From the NCBI GenBank assembly GCA_964614945.1, contig CAZTNW010000001.1, positions 434,001-498,000 on the forward strand: 64,000 bases of DNA, given 5' to 3'. The stretch's first letter is position 1. Every line of letters begins with the position of its first letter. The translations under genes were made by a program, and so were the position numbers. The notes below the pieces were generated by a model that was not told where the DNA came from, did no database searches, and saw only the letters and a list, made by a program, of their open reading frames with translations. This document shows positions 43,150-53,400 of this stretch, piece after piece. Origin of the DNA: CAZTNW01 sp964614945. Lineage in GTDB: Bacteria; Caldisericota; JANLFM01.

Positions 43150-43754
43150 ATGAAAGCTAAGCGTATTCTAATCCTGAAGGGGAGCGCCCGAAAGAACAGC
43201 AACAGCAGCATTCTTGCCGACCATTTAGCCGGTGGGGCAAAAGCGGTCGGGGCAGAGGTCGAAAGTCTCCTTCTCCACCAGATAAATATTAAGCCCTGCA
43301 GGGGATACGAAGCCTGCCATCAATCCGATGACAGCCACTGCACGATAGACGACGAGATGCAGAGTCTTTACCCAAAACTGATTTCAGCGGATTCGATCGT
43401 CATCGCGAGTCCGATCTACTGGTTCACCTTCAACACCATAACCAAGACTTTCATCGACCGCTGGTACGCACTGGAAAAAAGGCGGGGAAATGCACTTAAG
43501 GGGAAAGAACTCGCTCTCATTCTAACTTACGGCGATGCGAATCCCTGTACTTCAGGCGGCATTAACGCCATTCGCGCCTTCGAGGACATGTGCCGCTATC
43601 TAAAGTTCGCCTGGCCGGAATCATCCATGCCTCGGTCGGTGCTCCCGAGGAGATCCAGAAGCGACCGGATTTTCTGAAAAAGGCTCACGAATTCGGGCAG
43701 AGACTTGGCGCTTCCAGAGCCCGGTCATCGAGCCCTGACTGTCATACTCTATAA
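43150..43754 (+). pseudogene. NAD(P)H-dependent FMN reductase-like flavoprotein, frameshifted
   Basis: Flavodoxin-fold protein with ILKGSARKNSNSSILADHL (FMN phosphate loop), the CRGYEAC segment of iron-sulfur flavoprotein relatives, and IASPIYWFTFNTITKTFIDR. The frame from 43150 runs on to 43677 but its last 20 residues are not family-like; the expected end (AGIIHASVGAPEEIQKRPDF) is in the next frame up to a stop at 43752-43754. One missing base at about 43605-43608 explains it. ATG 43150 is preferred to 43141 from the ribosome site AAAGGA. Merged length about 200 residues. Confidence 0.8.
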
Positions 43755-43755
43755 T
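43750..43755 (+). promoter_or_regulatory. Possible -10 box, near-leaderless helicase message
   Basis: TATAAT ends 12 bases before ATG 43768, and no ribosome site is visible. If used, the transcript would begin only a few bases before the start codon. No good -35 match is seen. Confidence 0.3.
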
Positions 43756-43767
43756 TGTCCTGATCTC

Positions 43768-45882
43768 ATGGTAAAACGCACAAGAGAGCCCCCCCTACTC
43801 CCGGAAAAATACTTGAGTGCAGCGATCGAGGCCCTGCAAGAAGAGCTGGAGAGGGCAAATCTCGAGGGCAAGAAACAACAATATCACCTTCATTCCGGCC
43901 TGGAGGAAAATGAGAGGAAATCCGATCTCATTCTCCGCTTCAGCTACAATGAGGAAAGACGCCTGTTTGAGCAGGAAAAGGCCATCCTCTTGCTCAGGGA
44001 CCTCGAACTCCCAGTGGAAGTTCTGGAGGTAGGCGGGCATTTCGTACGTCTGCTGGTAAGGGAGAGGGAGGTCCGGGCCCTGAAGGATCTCTTTGTCTTC
44101 AAGGAAGGCAGAAGGAAAATCCCGGAGGCCGAGTTGGAGATCAATCCGGTCTTTCTCCTCGAACGCACGCTTGAAGGATTAAATTACCTCCAGGGGAACC
44201 CTTCCAACTTCAATCTTCCTCTCGCCGAGGAGATGCTGAGCGGTAAGACATCCCCCCTGGACCCACAATCGCTTCCCGATCTCGATTTGAACCAGAGCCA
44301 GAAGGAAGCGATAGAAAGGTCCTCCCGCCATTCCATCAGCTTCATCTGGGGTCCTCCGGGGACGGGGAAGACCCGAACAGTCGGAGCTCTCTGCGCAGAA
44401 TTCATCTGGCAAAAGGAGAGCGTGCTCCTCCTTTCCCATTCCAACAGAGCCGTTGATAATGCCCTGCTGGCGGTGGCGGAGGCTTGCAAGGAGAGGGGTT
44501 TGGATCCCGAGCGGGCCTGCACTCGTTTCCGCCAGCCGACTCTCGCAGAGGAGGAGAAGTACGATCTGGGTTCATTGAGCTTCGAAAATTTCCTCACGTC
44601 GATTCGGCTCTCCCGCGAGGTTCCCCGGCTCAAGGCGGAGAGGCTGATAAGGGAGTGGGAGGAAGTACGCGAGAAGCTGCGCAAAGTCGAGGAGGTCAGA
44701 AACACCGTCCAGGAAATGCGGGAAAAGCTGAGTCGGCTGCGGGAGGAGGAGACCCTCGGCCCGATCAGGGAGCTGCGTTCGAAAGAGGAGAGAAGGAAGC
44801 TGGCCGAGGATATCCTCTATGGAGAATCTCAACTCTCACACCACGAGGAAAGAATCAAGCTCAACGAACAAAGAGCCCTGGCTCTCAAAAGTGAGATCAA
44901 ATCCCGAGGAGGTCTTGGAGCCCTGAAAAGAGCAGCGGCCAGCGTAGCGGAAGTGGATGAACTGGAGGAGCTCTCCGCCTTTCCCCTGGTCGCCACCACT
45001 CTCCATCTGGTGAATGCCCATCTCCTCTTCCGTTCTCTGCGTTTCAGCAACATCGTGGTGGATGAAGCCAGCATGGCCCCCCTGTATCTCATCTTTTCCG
45101 CGGCCACCAGAGCCCAAAAGAGGGTGGTGCTTGTAGGAGACCCTCAACAATTGCCCCCCATTTCAATTTCCAATCATGCGGAAGCAGCTTCATTGCTTGA
45201 AATAGACATCTTTCAGACAGCATCCGGCCAGGAGAAGCTGGATTCTCTCTATACCTGGGCTGATCAGGTGGAACATGTGGCCTTCCTGGAGGAGCAATAC
45301 AGGATGCCGCACGAGCTCTCTTTCCTCGTCAGTTCCTTCTTCTACCACGGGAGGCTCAAAGACGGAAAGGACTGGCATTACCCCGATGCGGTCCAGGTGC
45401 TGGACAGTTCCTCTTACGATCCGCGTTGTCTCGCGGGGGGAAAAGACGGCCATTCTCACTTCAATCCGGTTCATCTGGAGCTGATCTCCGGGCGCTTGCT
45501 CCCTCCCCTACTCGACCAATACAGGCAGGATCAAATCGGGGTCATAACTCCCTATCGCCAGCAGGCTTCCCGTTTAAGGCACACCCTCGGAGAAAAAAAT
45601 TATCCGGAAATCGAGGTGGGGACAGTTCATACTTTTCAGGGCCGCGAGAAAAAGGTGATCATTTTCGATACCGTAATTTCTCCTCCCCTCACGGAAATGA
45701 ACTGGCTCAACGACGAGAACCTCCGCCACAGGGACGGAACCCTCCGCCTGCTCACTGTAGCCCTCTCTCGCGCTCAGGAACGCCTCTTCATCGTGGCCAA
45801 CTGCAGTTTCATTCAGGAATGGATGAAGCTATCCGTCCTAGGGCGTCTCTTGCCGAAGCTCTCCCACATAGAAAAGGTCTGA
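43768..45882 (+). CDS. Superfamily 1 DNA/RNA helicase (DNA2/NAM7, Upf1-like)
   Basis: 704 residues with the full SF1B set: Q-motif region LNQSQKEAI, Walker A GPPGTGKT near residue 196, motif II VVDEASMAP, motif III GDPQQLPP, motif IV EQYRMPHEL, motif V TVHTFQGREK and motif VI VALSRAQERL. A charged coiled coil of about 100 residues (Glu/Arg/Leu-rich) is inserted after motif Ia. ATG 43768 is taken as start although an in-frame TTG lies upstream; TATAAT at 43750-43755 is so close that the message may be leaderless. Role in nucleic-acid repair or RNA handling cannot be settled. Confidence 0.87.
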   Translation: MVKRTREPPLLPEKYLSAAIEALQEELERANLEGKKQQYHLHSGLEENERKSDLILRFSYNEERRLFEQEKAILLLRDLELPVEVLEVGGHFVRLLVREREVRALKDLFVFKEGRRKIPEAELEINPVFLLERTLEGLNYLQGNPSNFNLPLAEEMLSGKTSPLDPQSLPDLDLNQSQKEAIERSSRHSISFIWGPPGTGKTRTVGALCAEFIWQKESVLLLSHSNRAVDNALLAVAEACKERGLDPERACTRFRQPTLAEEEKYDLGSLSFENFLTSIRLSREVPRLKAERLIREWEEVREKLRKVEEVRNTVQEMREKLSRLREEETLGPIRELRSKEERRKLAEDILYGESQLSHHEERIKLNEQRALALKSEIKSRGGLGALKRAAASVAEVDELEELSAFPLVATTLHLVNAHLLFRSLRFSNIVVDEASMAPLYLIFSAATRAQKRVVLVGDPQQLPPISISNHAEAASLLEIDIFQTASGQEKLDSLYTWADQVEHVAFLEEQYRMPHELSFLVSSFFYHGRLKDGKDWHYPDAVQVLDSSSYDPRCLAGGKDGHSHFNPVHLELISGRLLPPLLDQYRQDQIGVITPYRQQASRLRHTLGEKNYPEIEVGTVHTFQGREKKVIIFDTVISPPLTEMNWLNDENLRHRDGTLRLLTVALSRAQERLFIVANCSFIQEWMKLSVLGRLLPKLSHIEKV

Positions 45883-45896
45883 TCGCTGATATTTGC

Positions 45897-45902
45897 TATA
45901 AT
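45897..45902 (+). promoter_or_regulatory. Extended -10 promoter before the MFS gene
   Basis: TGCTATAAT at 45894-45902 is an extended -10 element placed 30 bases before ATG 45932, right after the helicase stop. Confidence 0.45.
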
Positions 45903-45931
45903 TAAAATTCGTTTGCCCGGGAAGAGCAGAG

Positions 45932-47152
45932 ATGCAGACCTTTAAACTGGAAAAGAAGGGCGCACGCAGGCAGGCCATGGCTTTTATCCTCCTCCTGGGG
46001 CTCGTGTCACTATTCGGGGATATTACTTACGAGGGAGCCAGATCCATCACCGGTCCCTATCTCTATCTGTTGGGAGCTTCTGCCACGGCTGTTGGTTTTA
46101 CGAGCGGATTGGGAGAATTCGTCGGCTACGCCCTGCGCCTTTTAACCGGATATCTCGCCGACCGTACCGGGCGTTACTGGACATTGACCATCGTCGGCTA
46201 CCTGATGAACCTGGTAGCTGTGCCCCTTTTAGGACTGGCGGGCCGCTGGGAAGCGGCCGCCTCTGATCATAGCCGAAAGGCTGGGCAAAGCGATCCGCAC
46301 GCCCTCACGAGATACAATGCTCTCCCACGCCACAAACGAGGTGGGAAGGGGTTGGGGGTTTGGCATCCATGAGGCCATGGATCAAATCGGTACCATCCTC
46401 GGGCCGTTGGTGCTCTCCTTCGTCCTTTACCTCAAGCTCGGTTACCGAGAGGGATTCGCTATCTTAGCCATCCCGGCAGCGCTGGCTATCACTTCATTAA
46501 TTGTAGCCCGGCTGAAGTTTCCCCACCCTCGCGGCCTGGAGTCCAAGGACGAGGAGAAAAGCGGACGGTCGATAAGCCTTCCCTCCGTCTTCTGGCTCTA
46601 CACTCTCTTCATTGTCCTCGCAGTCGAAGGCTTCGCCAACTTCCCGCTGATCTCATTCCACTTCAAAACACAGGCCATCGTTCCGGACGCGCAGATCCCG
46701 ATCTTCTTTGCTATCGCCATGGGAGTGGACGCTGTCTGCGCTCTCATCGTGGGGCGTCTCTACGATAGGATCGGGATTTCCCTGCTCTTCCTCGTTTCCC
46801 TATTCACGCTTCCAATACCCTTCCTCGTCTCCTCACATTCTTATCCTGCCGCCTTGGCCGGAATGGTAATCTGGGGGCTGTAATGGGCATCCAAGAGACG
46901 ATCCTGCGGGCGGCGATCCCGGACTTAACCCATATTTCAAAGAGAGGCTTCGGATACGGAATCTTCAATACGGCTTACGGGTTGGCCCTCCTCGCAGGGA
47001 ACACCATCATGGGTGCTCTCTATTCGACTTCCATAGCTGCTATTTTCCTCTTTATTGTAGTGATCGAAATCCTCGCCCTGCCCTTCCTTTTCCTCCTCAT
47101 TAAAAGGAGTAGCAAGGTGAGGACTGGAAGACGCGGGAAATGGATCGCGTGA
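45932..47152 (+). pseudogene. MFS transporter, two frameshifts
   Basis: Twelve-helix major-facilitator protein split over three frames: 45932 to about 46262 (SLFGDITYEGARSITGPYL, LADRTGRYWTL), then IIAERLGKAIRTPSRDTMLS through to 46880, then MGIQETILRAAIPDLTH to 47152. An extra base near 46256-46262 and a missing base near 46878-46882 explain both breaks; merging gives about 406 residues of continuous family sequence (YgaY/multidrug-like MFS). Decay or assembly error cannot be told apart here. Overlaps the next MFS gene by 13 bases. Confidence 0.82.
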
Positions 47153-48408
47153 AAAACTTCTTCCTTAATTACTGGCAAAATTTAAAGAGCATCCATTTTA
47201 ACTGCCGCATTCTCCTTTTATATCTTTTTTTCAGTGGCGTGGCGGTGACGGTTGCCTACCTTCTCTTGAATCTCTATCTGGTCGAACTCGGGCTCTCTAA
47301 GGAACAGGTTGGGCTCTTCACATCGGTTAACTCCCTCGCGTCAGCGGCGATGGCCCTACCCCTGGCCCTCCTCCTGCAGAGGATGCCACGCAAATATCCG
47401 ATCATCTGGGCCTCCTTCCTCTACAGCCTCTCCTTCATAGCTATTTGCTTCGTGCGCGATTTCGGCTTCTTACTCGTTCTCTCGTTCCTCATGGGTGCCT
47501 CAAATATTGTCATCGGCATCCTCATTCCTCCCTTCCTGATGGAGAACAGCTCAGAGGAGGAACGTACACACCTTTTCAGCGTTTTCGCTGCGCAGGGTTG
47601 GGCTTCAAGTATGCTCGGCAACTGCCTCGGCGGTTTTCTGCCTGTGCTCTTCAAGGGGGTCGCCCTCGGCCCAGGATTGCTGGGCCAATATCGCACCAGT
47701 CTGCTCGTACCCTTGCTCCTCGCTCTCCTGATCACCCCGCTCCTCTTCCTCATCGACAAGGAAAAGAGAGTAAGAGAAAAATCTATACAGCAAGAGCGGG
47801 GTTCAGAGGCCAGGTACCAGGTTCGATTTGCCATGTCAAAGTTCCTGTTTATCGAGATGGTGATTTTTTTGGGCTCAGGCCTCTTCATGCCGTTTATGAA
47901 CCTCTATTTCTCTGGTGTGCACGCCGCGGGTTCGGAAGCGATCGGGATCGTGTTCACTCTGGCCTCCGCGGTCGCTCTTCTGATGACAATGGCGAGCCCG
48001 ATCCTCGCGCAAAGGTTCGGCAAGGTAAGGGCCACCTTCCTCTGTCAGGCCCTGGCCATACCCCTTCTGGTTGGGTTGGCTTTAATCGGCAACTTCTACG
48101 TGGCCTCTGCCCTTTATGCCGTCCGCATGGGTCTGATGAATATGGTCAATCCTCTGATGGATTCCTTCGCCATGGAGATCGTGCCCGCCAGAAGAAGGGT
48201 CGTCTTCTCTAGTCTGATCCGCTCCACCCAACCGCTCGGCTGGGGATTGATGGCCCCTCTGGCCGGGTTTTTCATGCAGAACTACGGTTTCACCCCGCAG
48301 CTTCTAATGGCGGCCGCTCTCTACACTATTTCCAGCCTGTCGTGGCTCATTTTCTTTAGCCGGACAGAGAAAAGTGACGATCGGAAAGCGGCCGTCGGGC
48401 AATCGTGA
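47140..48408 (+). CDS. MFS transporter
   Basis: An intact 422-residue twelve-helix transporter with a soluble central loop (residues about 205-225, Lys/Arg-rich). Features include GLSKEQVGLFTSVNSLASAA and ALYAVRMGLMNMVNPLMDSF. Substrate unknown. It is not a close duplicate of the broken MFS gene just upstream, but the two are translationally coupled and might act together or in parallel. Confidence 0.85.
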   Translation: MDRVKNFFLNYWQNLKSIHFNCRILLLYLFFSGVAVTVAYLLLNLYLVELGLSKEQVGLFTSVNSLASAAMALPLALLLQRMPRKYPIIWASFLYSLSFIAICFVRDFGFLLVLSFLMGASNIVIGILIPPFLMENSSEEERTHLFSVFAAQGWASSMLGNCLGGFLPVLFKGVALGPGLLGQYRTSLLVPLLLALLITPLLFLIDKEKRVREKSIQQERGSEARYQVRFAMSKFLFIEMVIFLGSGLFMPFMNLYFSGVHAAGSEAIGIVFTLASAVALLMTMASPILAQRFGKVRATFLCQALAIPLLVGLALIGNFYVASALYAVRMGLMNMVNPLMDSFAMEIVPARRRVVFSSLIRSTQPLGWGLMAPLAGFFMQNYGFTPQLLMAAALYTISSLSWLIFFSRTEKSDDRKAAVGQS

Positions 48409-48445
48409 GGAAAAACAACTTTCCCGGAAGGGCGAGACCCTATTA

Positions 48446-49345
48446 CTAACAGATCCCGGCAGGACCGGTGGGACAGCCCCCCGGAGATTCGATCTGAATG
48501 GTGGAGTGCTCAATCTTGAAGTTACGGGAAAGAGCCCGGGAGAGCTCAGCGCAGATCCGATTGGCCTCGCTCAGCATCTGGTTCTTCAACACTAGGTGCA
48601 CACTCAGGGCTCGCCTCTTTGAGGAAAGGGACCAGAGGTGCAGGTGGTGGACGGATTCCACTCCGGGAAAGGAGCGAATGAACTCCTCCACCTGAGCGAA
48701 GCTCAGGTCGGGCGGTACTCCTTCGTCGAGAATATGCAGTCCCTCGCGGAAAACTTTCCAGGCCGACCGGAAAATAAAGAGCCCGATGAGAATGGAGAGG
48801 ATGGGATCGAGAAACTCCCAGCGCAAAAGAAGGATGAAAAGGCCAGCCAATATGACAGCGAGAGACTGGCCGGCGTCGAGGATAAGGTGAAGGAAGGCGC
48901 TCTTTATATTCAGGCTCTCCCTGGCTTCCTGCTCGAGCAAAAGGGCCGAACCCGCGTTGGCGAAAAAAGCGACCGCGGCGATTCCCATCATCAGCCCGCC
49001 CGGTATCTCGCGGGGAAGGAAAAGCCCGGAGATCGCCCTGTAGAGAATGTAAATAGACACGAACATCAGGGCCAGGGAATTCCCTGTGGCCACAAGCATC
49101 TCGATCCTGCCGTAGCCAAAAGTTTTCCGCTCGTTGGCTTTCCAGTCCAGGGCCTTTTGCGCCACCAGGCTGAGGATCAAAGCGAAGAGATCGGTGAAGT
49201 TATGCAAAGCGTCCGAGATCAAGGCCAGGGAGCCTATCCAGATGCCTCCTGCTACCTCCACAGCAGGAACAACTCCATTGAGGATTATTGCCGCCCAGAG
49301 CTTCCGTTCAATTGAGAGATGAGTATGCGGGGTCACTGACCACAT
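48446..49345 (-). CDS. Cation diffusion facilitator (CzcD/ZitB type) metal exporter
   Basis: 299 residues, six transmembrane helices and a cytoplasmic C-terminal domain. The metal site motifs are SDALHNFTDL in helix 2 and HLILDAGQS in helix 5, as in Zn-type CDF proteins, and the C-terminal domain has VHHLHLWSLS. Probably exports Zn, Co or Cd in exchange for protons. The long His-rich loop of some CDFs is missing. It is divergent from tadA with only about 20 bases between starts. Confidence 0.92.
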   Translation of the reverse strand: MWSVTPHTHLSIERKLWAAIILNGVVPAVEVAGGIWIGSLALISDALHNFTDLFALILSLVAQKALDWKANERKTFGYGRIEMLVATGNSLALMFVSIYILYRAISGLFLPREIPGGLMMGIAAVAFFANAGSALLLEQEARESLNIKSAFLHLILDAGQSLAVILAGLFILLLRWEFLDPILSILIGLFIFRSAWKVFREGLHILDEGVPPDLSFAQVEEFIRSFPGVESVHHLHLWSLSSKRRALSVHLVLKNQMLSEANRICAELSRALSRNFKIEHSTIQIESPGGCPTGPAGIC

Positions 49346-49366
49346 TTTAGTTTATGGAGGAGGTAC

Positions 49367-49858
49367 TTGAAAATTCATCATCCTACCTTTAATTTTGATC
49401 TCATGAGGATCAAAACCGACGAGGACTGGATGGAGCAAGCGCTCAGAGAAGCAGAAAAGTCCCTGCCCGAGGATGTGCCGGTAGGGATGATTGTCGTCAG
49501 CAAGGGGGAAATTGTCGGAAGTGGATACAACCGCAGGGAAGAGAGGAACGATCCCACCCTGCACGCCGAGATCATGGCGCTTAGGCAGGCTGCCCGGCGG
49601 ATGAAGACCTGGCATCTGGAGGGAAGCGTCGTTTTCGTCACCTTAGAACCCTGTCCGATGTGCGCGGGCGCCCTGATCCTAGCGCGGGTGGAACGGGTAG
49701 TATTCGGAGCCCATGATCCGAAATCGGGAGCCCTGGGCAGTGTGCTCGACCTCAACCGGCTAGGTTTCAATCATAAATTCCATGTTCGGGGAGGGGTGTG
49801 CGAGGAACAGTGTGCTACACTTTTAAGGGACTTTTTCCAGGCACGGAGAGGTGGCTGA
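49367..49858 (+). CDS. tadA: tRNA-specific adenosine deaminase
   Basis: Deaminates A34 to inosine in tRNA-Arg(ACG), whose gene is at 42.9 kb. The zinc-deaminase motifs are HAE (H66, E68) and PCPMC. TTG 49367 has GGAGGAGG just upstream; the ATG at 49403 begins closer to the usual family start but lacks a ribosome site. 163 residues. The stop codon (49856-49858) lies inside the acceptor/D-arm of the downstream tRNA-Ser, so gene and tRNA overlap by 14 bases. Confidence 0.93.
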   Translation: MKIHHPTFNFDLMRIKTDEDWMEQALREAEKSLPEDVPVGMIVVSKGEIVGSGYNRREERNDPTLHAEIMALRQAARRMKTWHLEGSVVFVTLEPCPMCAGALILARVERVVFGAHDPKSGALGSVLDLNRLGFNHKFHVRGGVCEEQCATLLRDFFQARRGG

Positions 49859-49936
49859 GCGGTTGAAAGCGGCGGTCTCGAAAACCGTTAAGCCTCATTC
49901 GGGGCTTCGAGGGTTCGAATCCCTCCCTCTCCGCCA
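49845..49936 (+). tRNA. tRNA-Ser (anticodon CGA)
   Basis: Acceptor GGAGAGG (49845-49851) pairs with CCTCTCC (49926-49932); anticodon arm GCGGT/ACCGT with loop CTCGAAA gives CGA; a long variable arm (class II) and encoded CCA (49934-49936). The AT-rich island starts just 3' of it, a typical integration position. Confidence 0.95.
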
Positions 49937-49948
49937 ATTAGGATAGGG

Positions 49949-50068
49949 CGCTTTTGCCGCTACAACATACTAAAAACCGCACGGACGCGGCAAACAAAGC
50001 CTCTCGCGAACAATGCTTGAGAAGCGCGTGCAAAAGAATTCAGATTATTTCAAACGGCGGAAGGCATT
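49949..50068 (+). repeat. Left inverted repeat (IR-L) of the AT-rich cassette
   Basis: About 120 bases that recur, inverted, at 55266-55440. Identity is almost complete over the outer 80 bases (one A in a run and one A/G change) and over the inner 30 or so. IR-L lacks the central 45-bp palindrome and adjoining bases present in the right copy, as if deleted between two short CAAAAG-type direct repeats. Confidence 0.9.
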
Positions 50069-50143
50069 ACATTGATTGAGTATATATTTAAAAAGTGGTA
50101 AAATAATAAAAATTACAGTGAAAGTCAGCTATTGAAATTATAG

Positions 50144-50159
50144 TAGTATAATTATACTA
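50144..50159. promoter_or_regulatory. Palindromic operator/promoter of the first XRE gene
   Basis: TAGTATAATTATACTA is a perfect 16-bp dyad located 15 bases before ATG 50174 and containing both TATAAT and TATACT as -10 candidates (TTGAAA at 50132-50137 is a possible -35). It is the likely binding site of the XRE protein it precedes, giving autorepression. Confidence 0.55.
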
Positions 50160-50173
50160 ATTTGTCAAGCTAA

Positions 50174-50398
50174 ATGCTACCTAAACGTTTGAAAGAGTTG
50201 CGCAAGAAATCCGGTTGGTCTCAGCAAAAATTAGCAGAGAAGGCCGGCTTATCCTATAATACAATTACAAAAATCGAGCAAGGCGCCGCAACAAAACCGA
50301 CCACTCAAACAATGATAAAAATAGCCGATGCTTTTCAGATTAGTATTGATGAGTTAGTGGGTAGAAGTCAGAAAATAAAGAATTGCAATAAGACTTAA
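50174..50398 (+). CDS. XRE-family helix-turn-helix regulator
   Basis: 74 residues, essentially one Cro/C1-type domain: LKELRKKSGWSQQKLAEKAG, LSYNTITKIEQG, then KIADAFQISIDELVG. It ends two bases before the giant DUF4011-type gene, so it probably controls that operon from the palindrome at 50144. AT-rich codon use unlike host genes. Sits inside the inverted repeats. Confidence 0.88.
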   Translation: MLPKRLKELRKKSGWSQQKLAEKAGLSYNTITKIEQGAATKPTTQTMIKIADAFQISIDELVGRSQKIKNCNKT

Positions 50399-50400
50399 AT

Positions 50401-53400
50401 ATGCCCGATCTGGTTGAAGAACGTATAAAGAAATGGAAAGATAAGCTAGTCGACCTGTCAAAGCGAAATAGATTACTGAATTTTCGCCCTACCAAAGTCA
50501 CTACCATAAGAATAATTGATGAGCTTCCTCCCGAAGTTCTAAGTACCCTTGCCATCCAAAATGAAGGAATGGAGTTTCTCCCGTTAGCTTCAGAAGAAGG
50601 TGAGTTATTTAAAGAAGGTAATGCAAGTATAGAAAAAGAATCTTCGGAAGAATTTCAGTTCTACAAAAAAGAAGAACTTGAAGATAAGCACAAAGATAAA
50701 TATTTACAGACAGACTTAACCAAAGAGAGATTGCCAAACAACCTGTTCCGTATTTACTCAAAAGCCAATTCTGTCATGGAGGAGCAGGGATATAATGTTT
50801 TATTTCTATCGCTCGGCTGTTTGGAATGGTATGAATCAGAATCATCTAATGTTAAATTAAAGGCACCAATCATTTTGGTACCCGTAGAATTAAACCGTAC
50901 ATCAGCTAGAAACAAGTTTAAACTAAAATATCATGAAGAAGATTCATTGATATTGAATCCCGCCTTAATTTTGAAAATGCAAAATGATTTTAACGTTACG
51001 ATTGACCCAATCGATGAAGAATTAGAAAATATAGACCCTCAGAAAATTTTTTCCCAAATCCAGGAAGCTATCAAACGGCAAAGCCGATGGCGAGTATCTA
51101 ATGAGATATATCTTAGTCTTTTTTCCTTTGCAAAGTTCATTATGTACAAGGATATCGGGAGGTTTTTATCAGTTCTATTGAATAATCCAATTATTCGTTT
51201 AATTTGTGATCAACCCGTAGAGCAAAATGTTTCGTTGGGATTATCTTTAGAAGAAAGGGATTTAGATAGGGAATTAGACCCACATAAGACGTTTCAAATT
51301 TTGGATGCTGACTCAAGTCAACAGCAGGCAATAGAAGCAGTAAAAGAAGGTAAAAATCTAGTAATAGAAGGACCTCCAGGGACAGGGAAATCTCAAACAA
51401 TAGCTAACATAATCTCAGAGTTTTTAGCAGAGGGCAAGAAAGTACTGTTTGTAAGCCAAAAAATGGCCGCTTTAGAAGTAGTTAAAAAGCGGCTCGATAA
51501 TAATGGGCTTGGTGATTTCTGTTTAGAGTTACACAGCAGGAAGACTAACAAGAACGAAGTCCTAAAGGAGTTAGTTCGCGTATTAGAAATGCAGAAAAAA
51601 CCGGATCATTCACACGATGAAGAAATCGCTAAGCTAGAAAAGATAAAAACCGAATTAAATAATTATGTGAAAGATATTCATACGCCTTTCGGTAATTTAG
51701 AAATGACTCCATATCAAGCTTTTGGAATTATAAACAGCTGTCCTGAAATTAATGATGTTTCTTTTGTATTTAATGAAGTTAAAGAATGGAACAGAAGAAG
51801 ATACAGTGTGTCGTGCGAATTAATGGATAGCTTGGCGGATAATTTATCAAAAATCGGCGAACCCCTGGAGCATCCCTGGAATGGTTCTTCTTTGACCAAT
51901 ATTTATTATCAAGACAAGTTGAAGTTAACTGAGTCGATAGGAATAATAATTGATAATTATTCTGGCGTAATCGATCTTGTTAAAAAACTTAAAAATATTT
52001 CATTCTTTAAAGATCCGGTTTCTATACTTGATATTGAAGTTTTGCTTGAAGCCGATAAAGTTTTGCAAGAATATCCAAGCGTCGCAAAATCTATATTAAC
52101 AAACGATCGCTGGAACTCCCTATCTTGCGATATAGAAGAATTGGTAAAAACTGTTAAATTTTTCAACGAATTTAAGAGTGGAATGCAGTCTAGGTATAAT
52201 ATCGAGAAGATTATATCTGGAACTCTCCATATTGAAGCGCTTATTGATAGATATTGCCGCTATGCAAAAAATCCATTTTTATTTCTTACGAATGCATTCT
52301 GGAGAGATCGTAATCTGCTAAAACAATATATTGTAGATGATAAATATAAGCCACGCATGAAAGAGATTATCGCCGATTTGAGTAAGATAAGAGAGGGCAA
52401 GCAAGCAGCCGAGAAAATAATTGGTAATCATGAAATTGGTCAAGAATTGTTTGGCGCGCTTTGGAAAGGGGCTAATACTAATTGGGAGTCTTTGGATAAT
52501 TTCTCAAAATGGATAGTAAAATTCCGTTATTACGTTATTAAAAAATGTTTTGATGATGGTATTTTTGAAGTAGTGAGCCAACAAAAAATTGATAAAGAAG
52601 CAATTAGATCGCTTTCAAATGAGTTATCTGATTATATTGCAAAGCTAAAAGACGACATTAGTTTGTTTATAAAAAATGCAAAAATAGCCGAAGAAATAAT
52701 TTTTAATAAGAAATTTACCGAAATTCCGCTTGCCGAGTTAATCAAAAAGATTTCATTTATGAGGGAGAATATAGATCGTCTTGATGATTGGGCTAGATAC
52801 CAGGAAATTTTGGAAGAATGCGAAGGCAAAGGATTAAGGGATTTTGTCAAAAGAATAGGCTCATTAAAAATTCCTTTTGATAAGATTACCGATACATTTA
52901 AATGTCAGTTTTTGAGATGTTGGTTAGATGTTGCTTTCTCAGAAAGAGCTTCTTTAAAGAAGTTTCGCAGTGAAGACCACGAAAAAATGATTCAAAAATT
53001 CTGTGAACTTGATAAGAAGCTAATAGAATTAGCAAGAGTCAGAATTCAACACATGCTTTCTGGTAAATTGGATACAACCTATACTCCTTCGTATACTCCA
53101 TCCAAAGGATCAGAATTGGGTATCTTGTTGAGAGAGGCTAGGAAAACAAGGGCTCATATGCCGATAAGAAAACTTTTTGAACAAGCGCTAAATGTAGTGG
53201 CAAGTCTGAAGCCTTGCCTAATGATGAGTCCGTTAACTGTAGCCCAGTTTTTGAATCCTGAACTAATAAAGTTTGATCTTGTTATCTTTGATGAGGCAAG
53301 CCAAATACCACCCGAAGACAGTATTGGTTCGATATTGCGAGGAAAGCAAGTTGTGATAGCGGGGGATAGTAAACAATTACCGCCGACCACTTTCTTCCAA

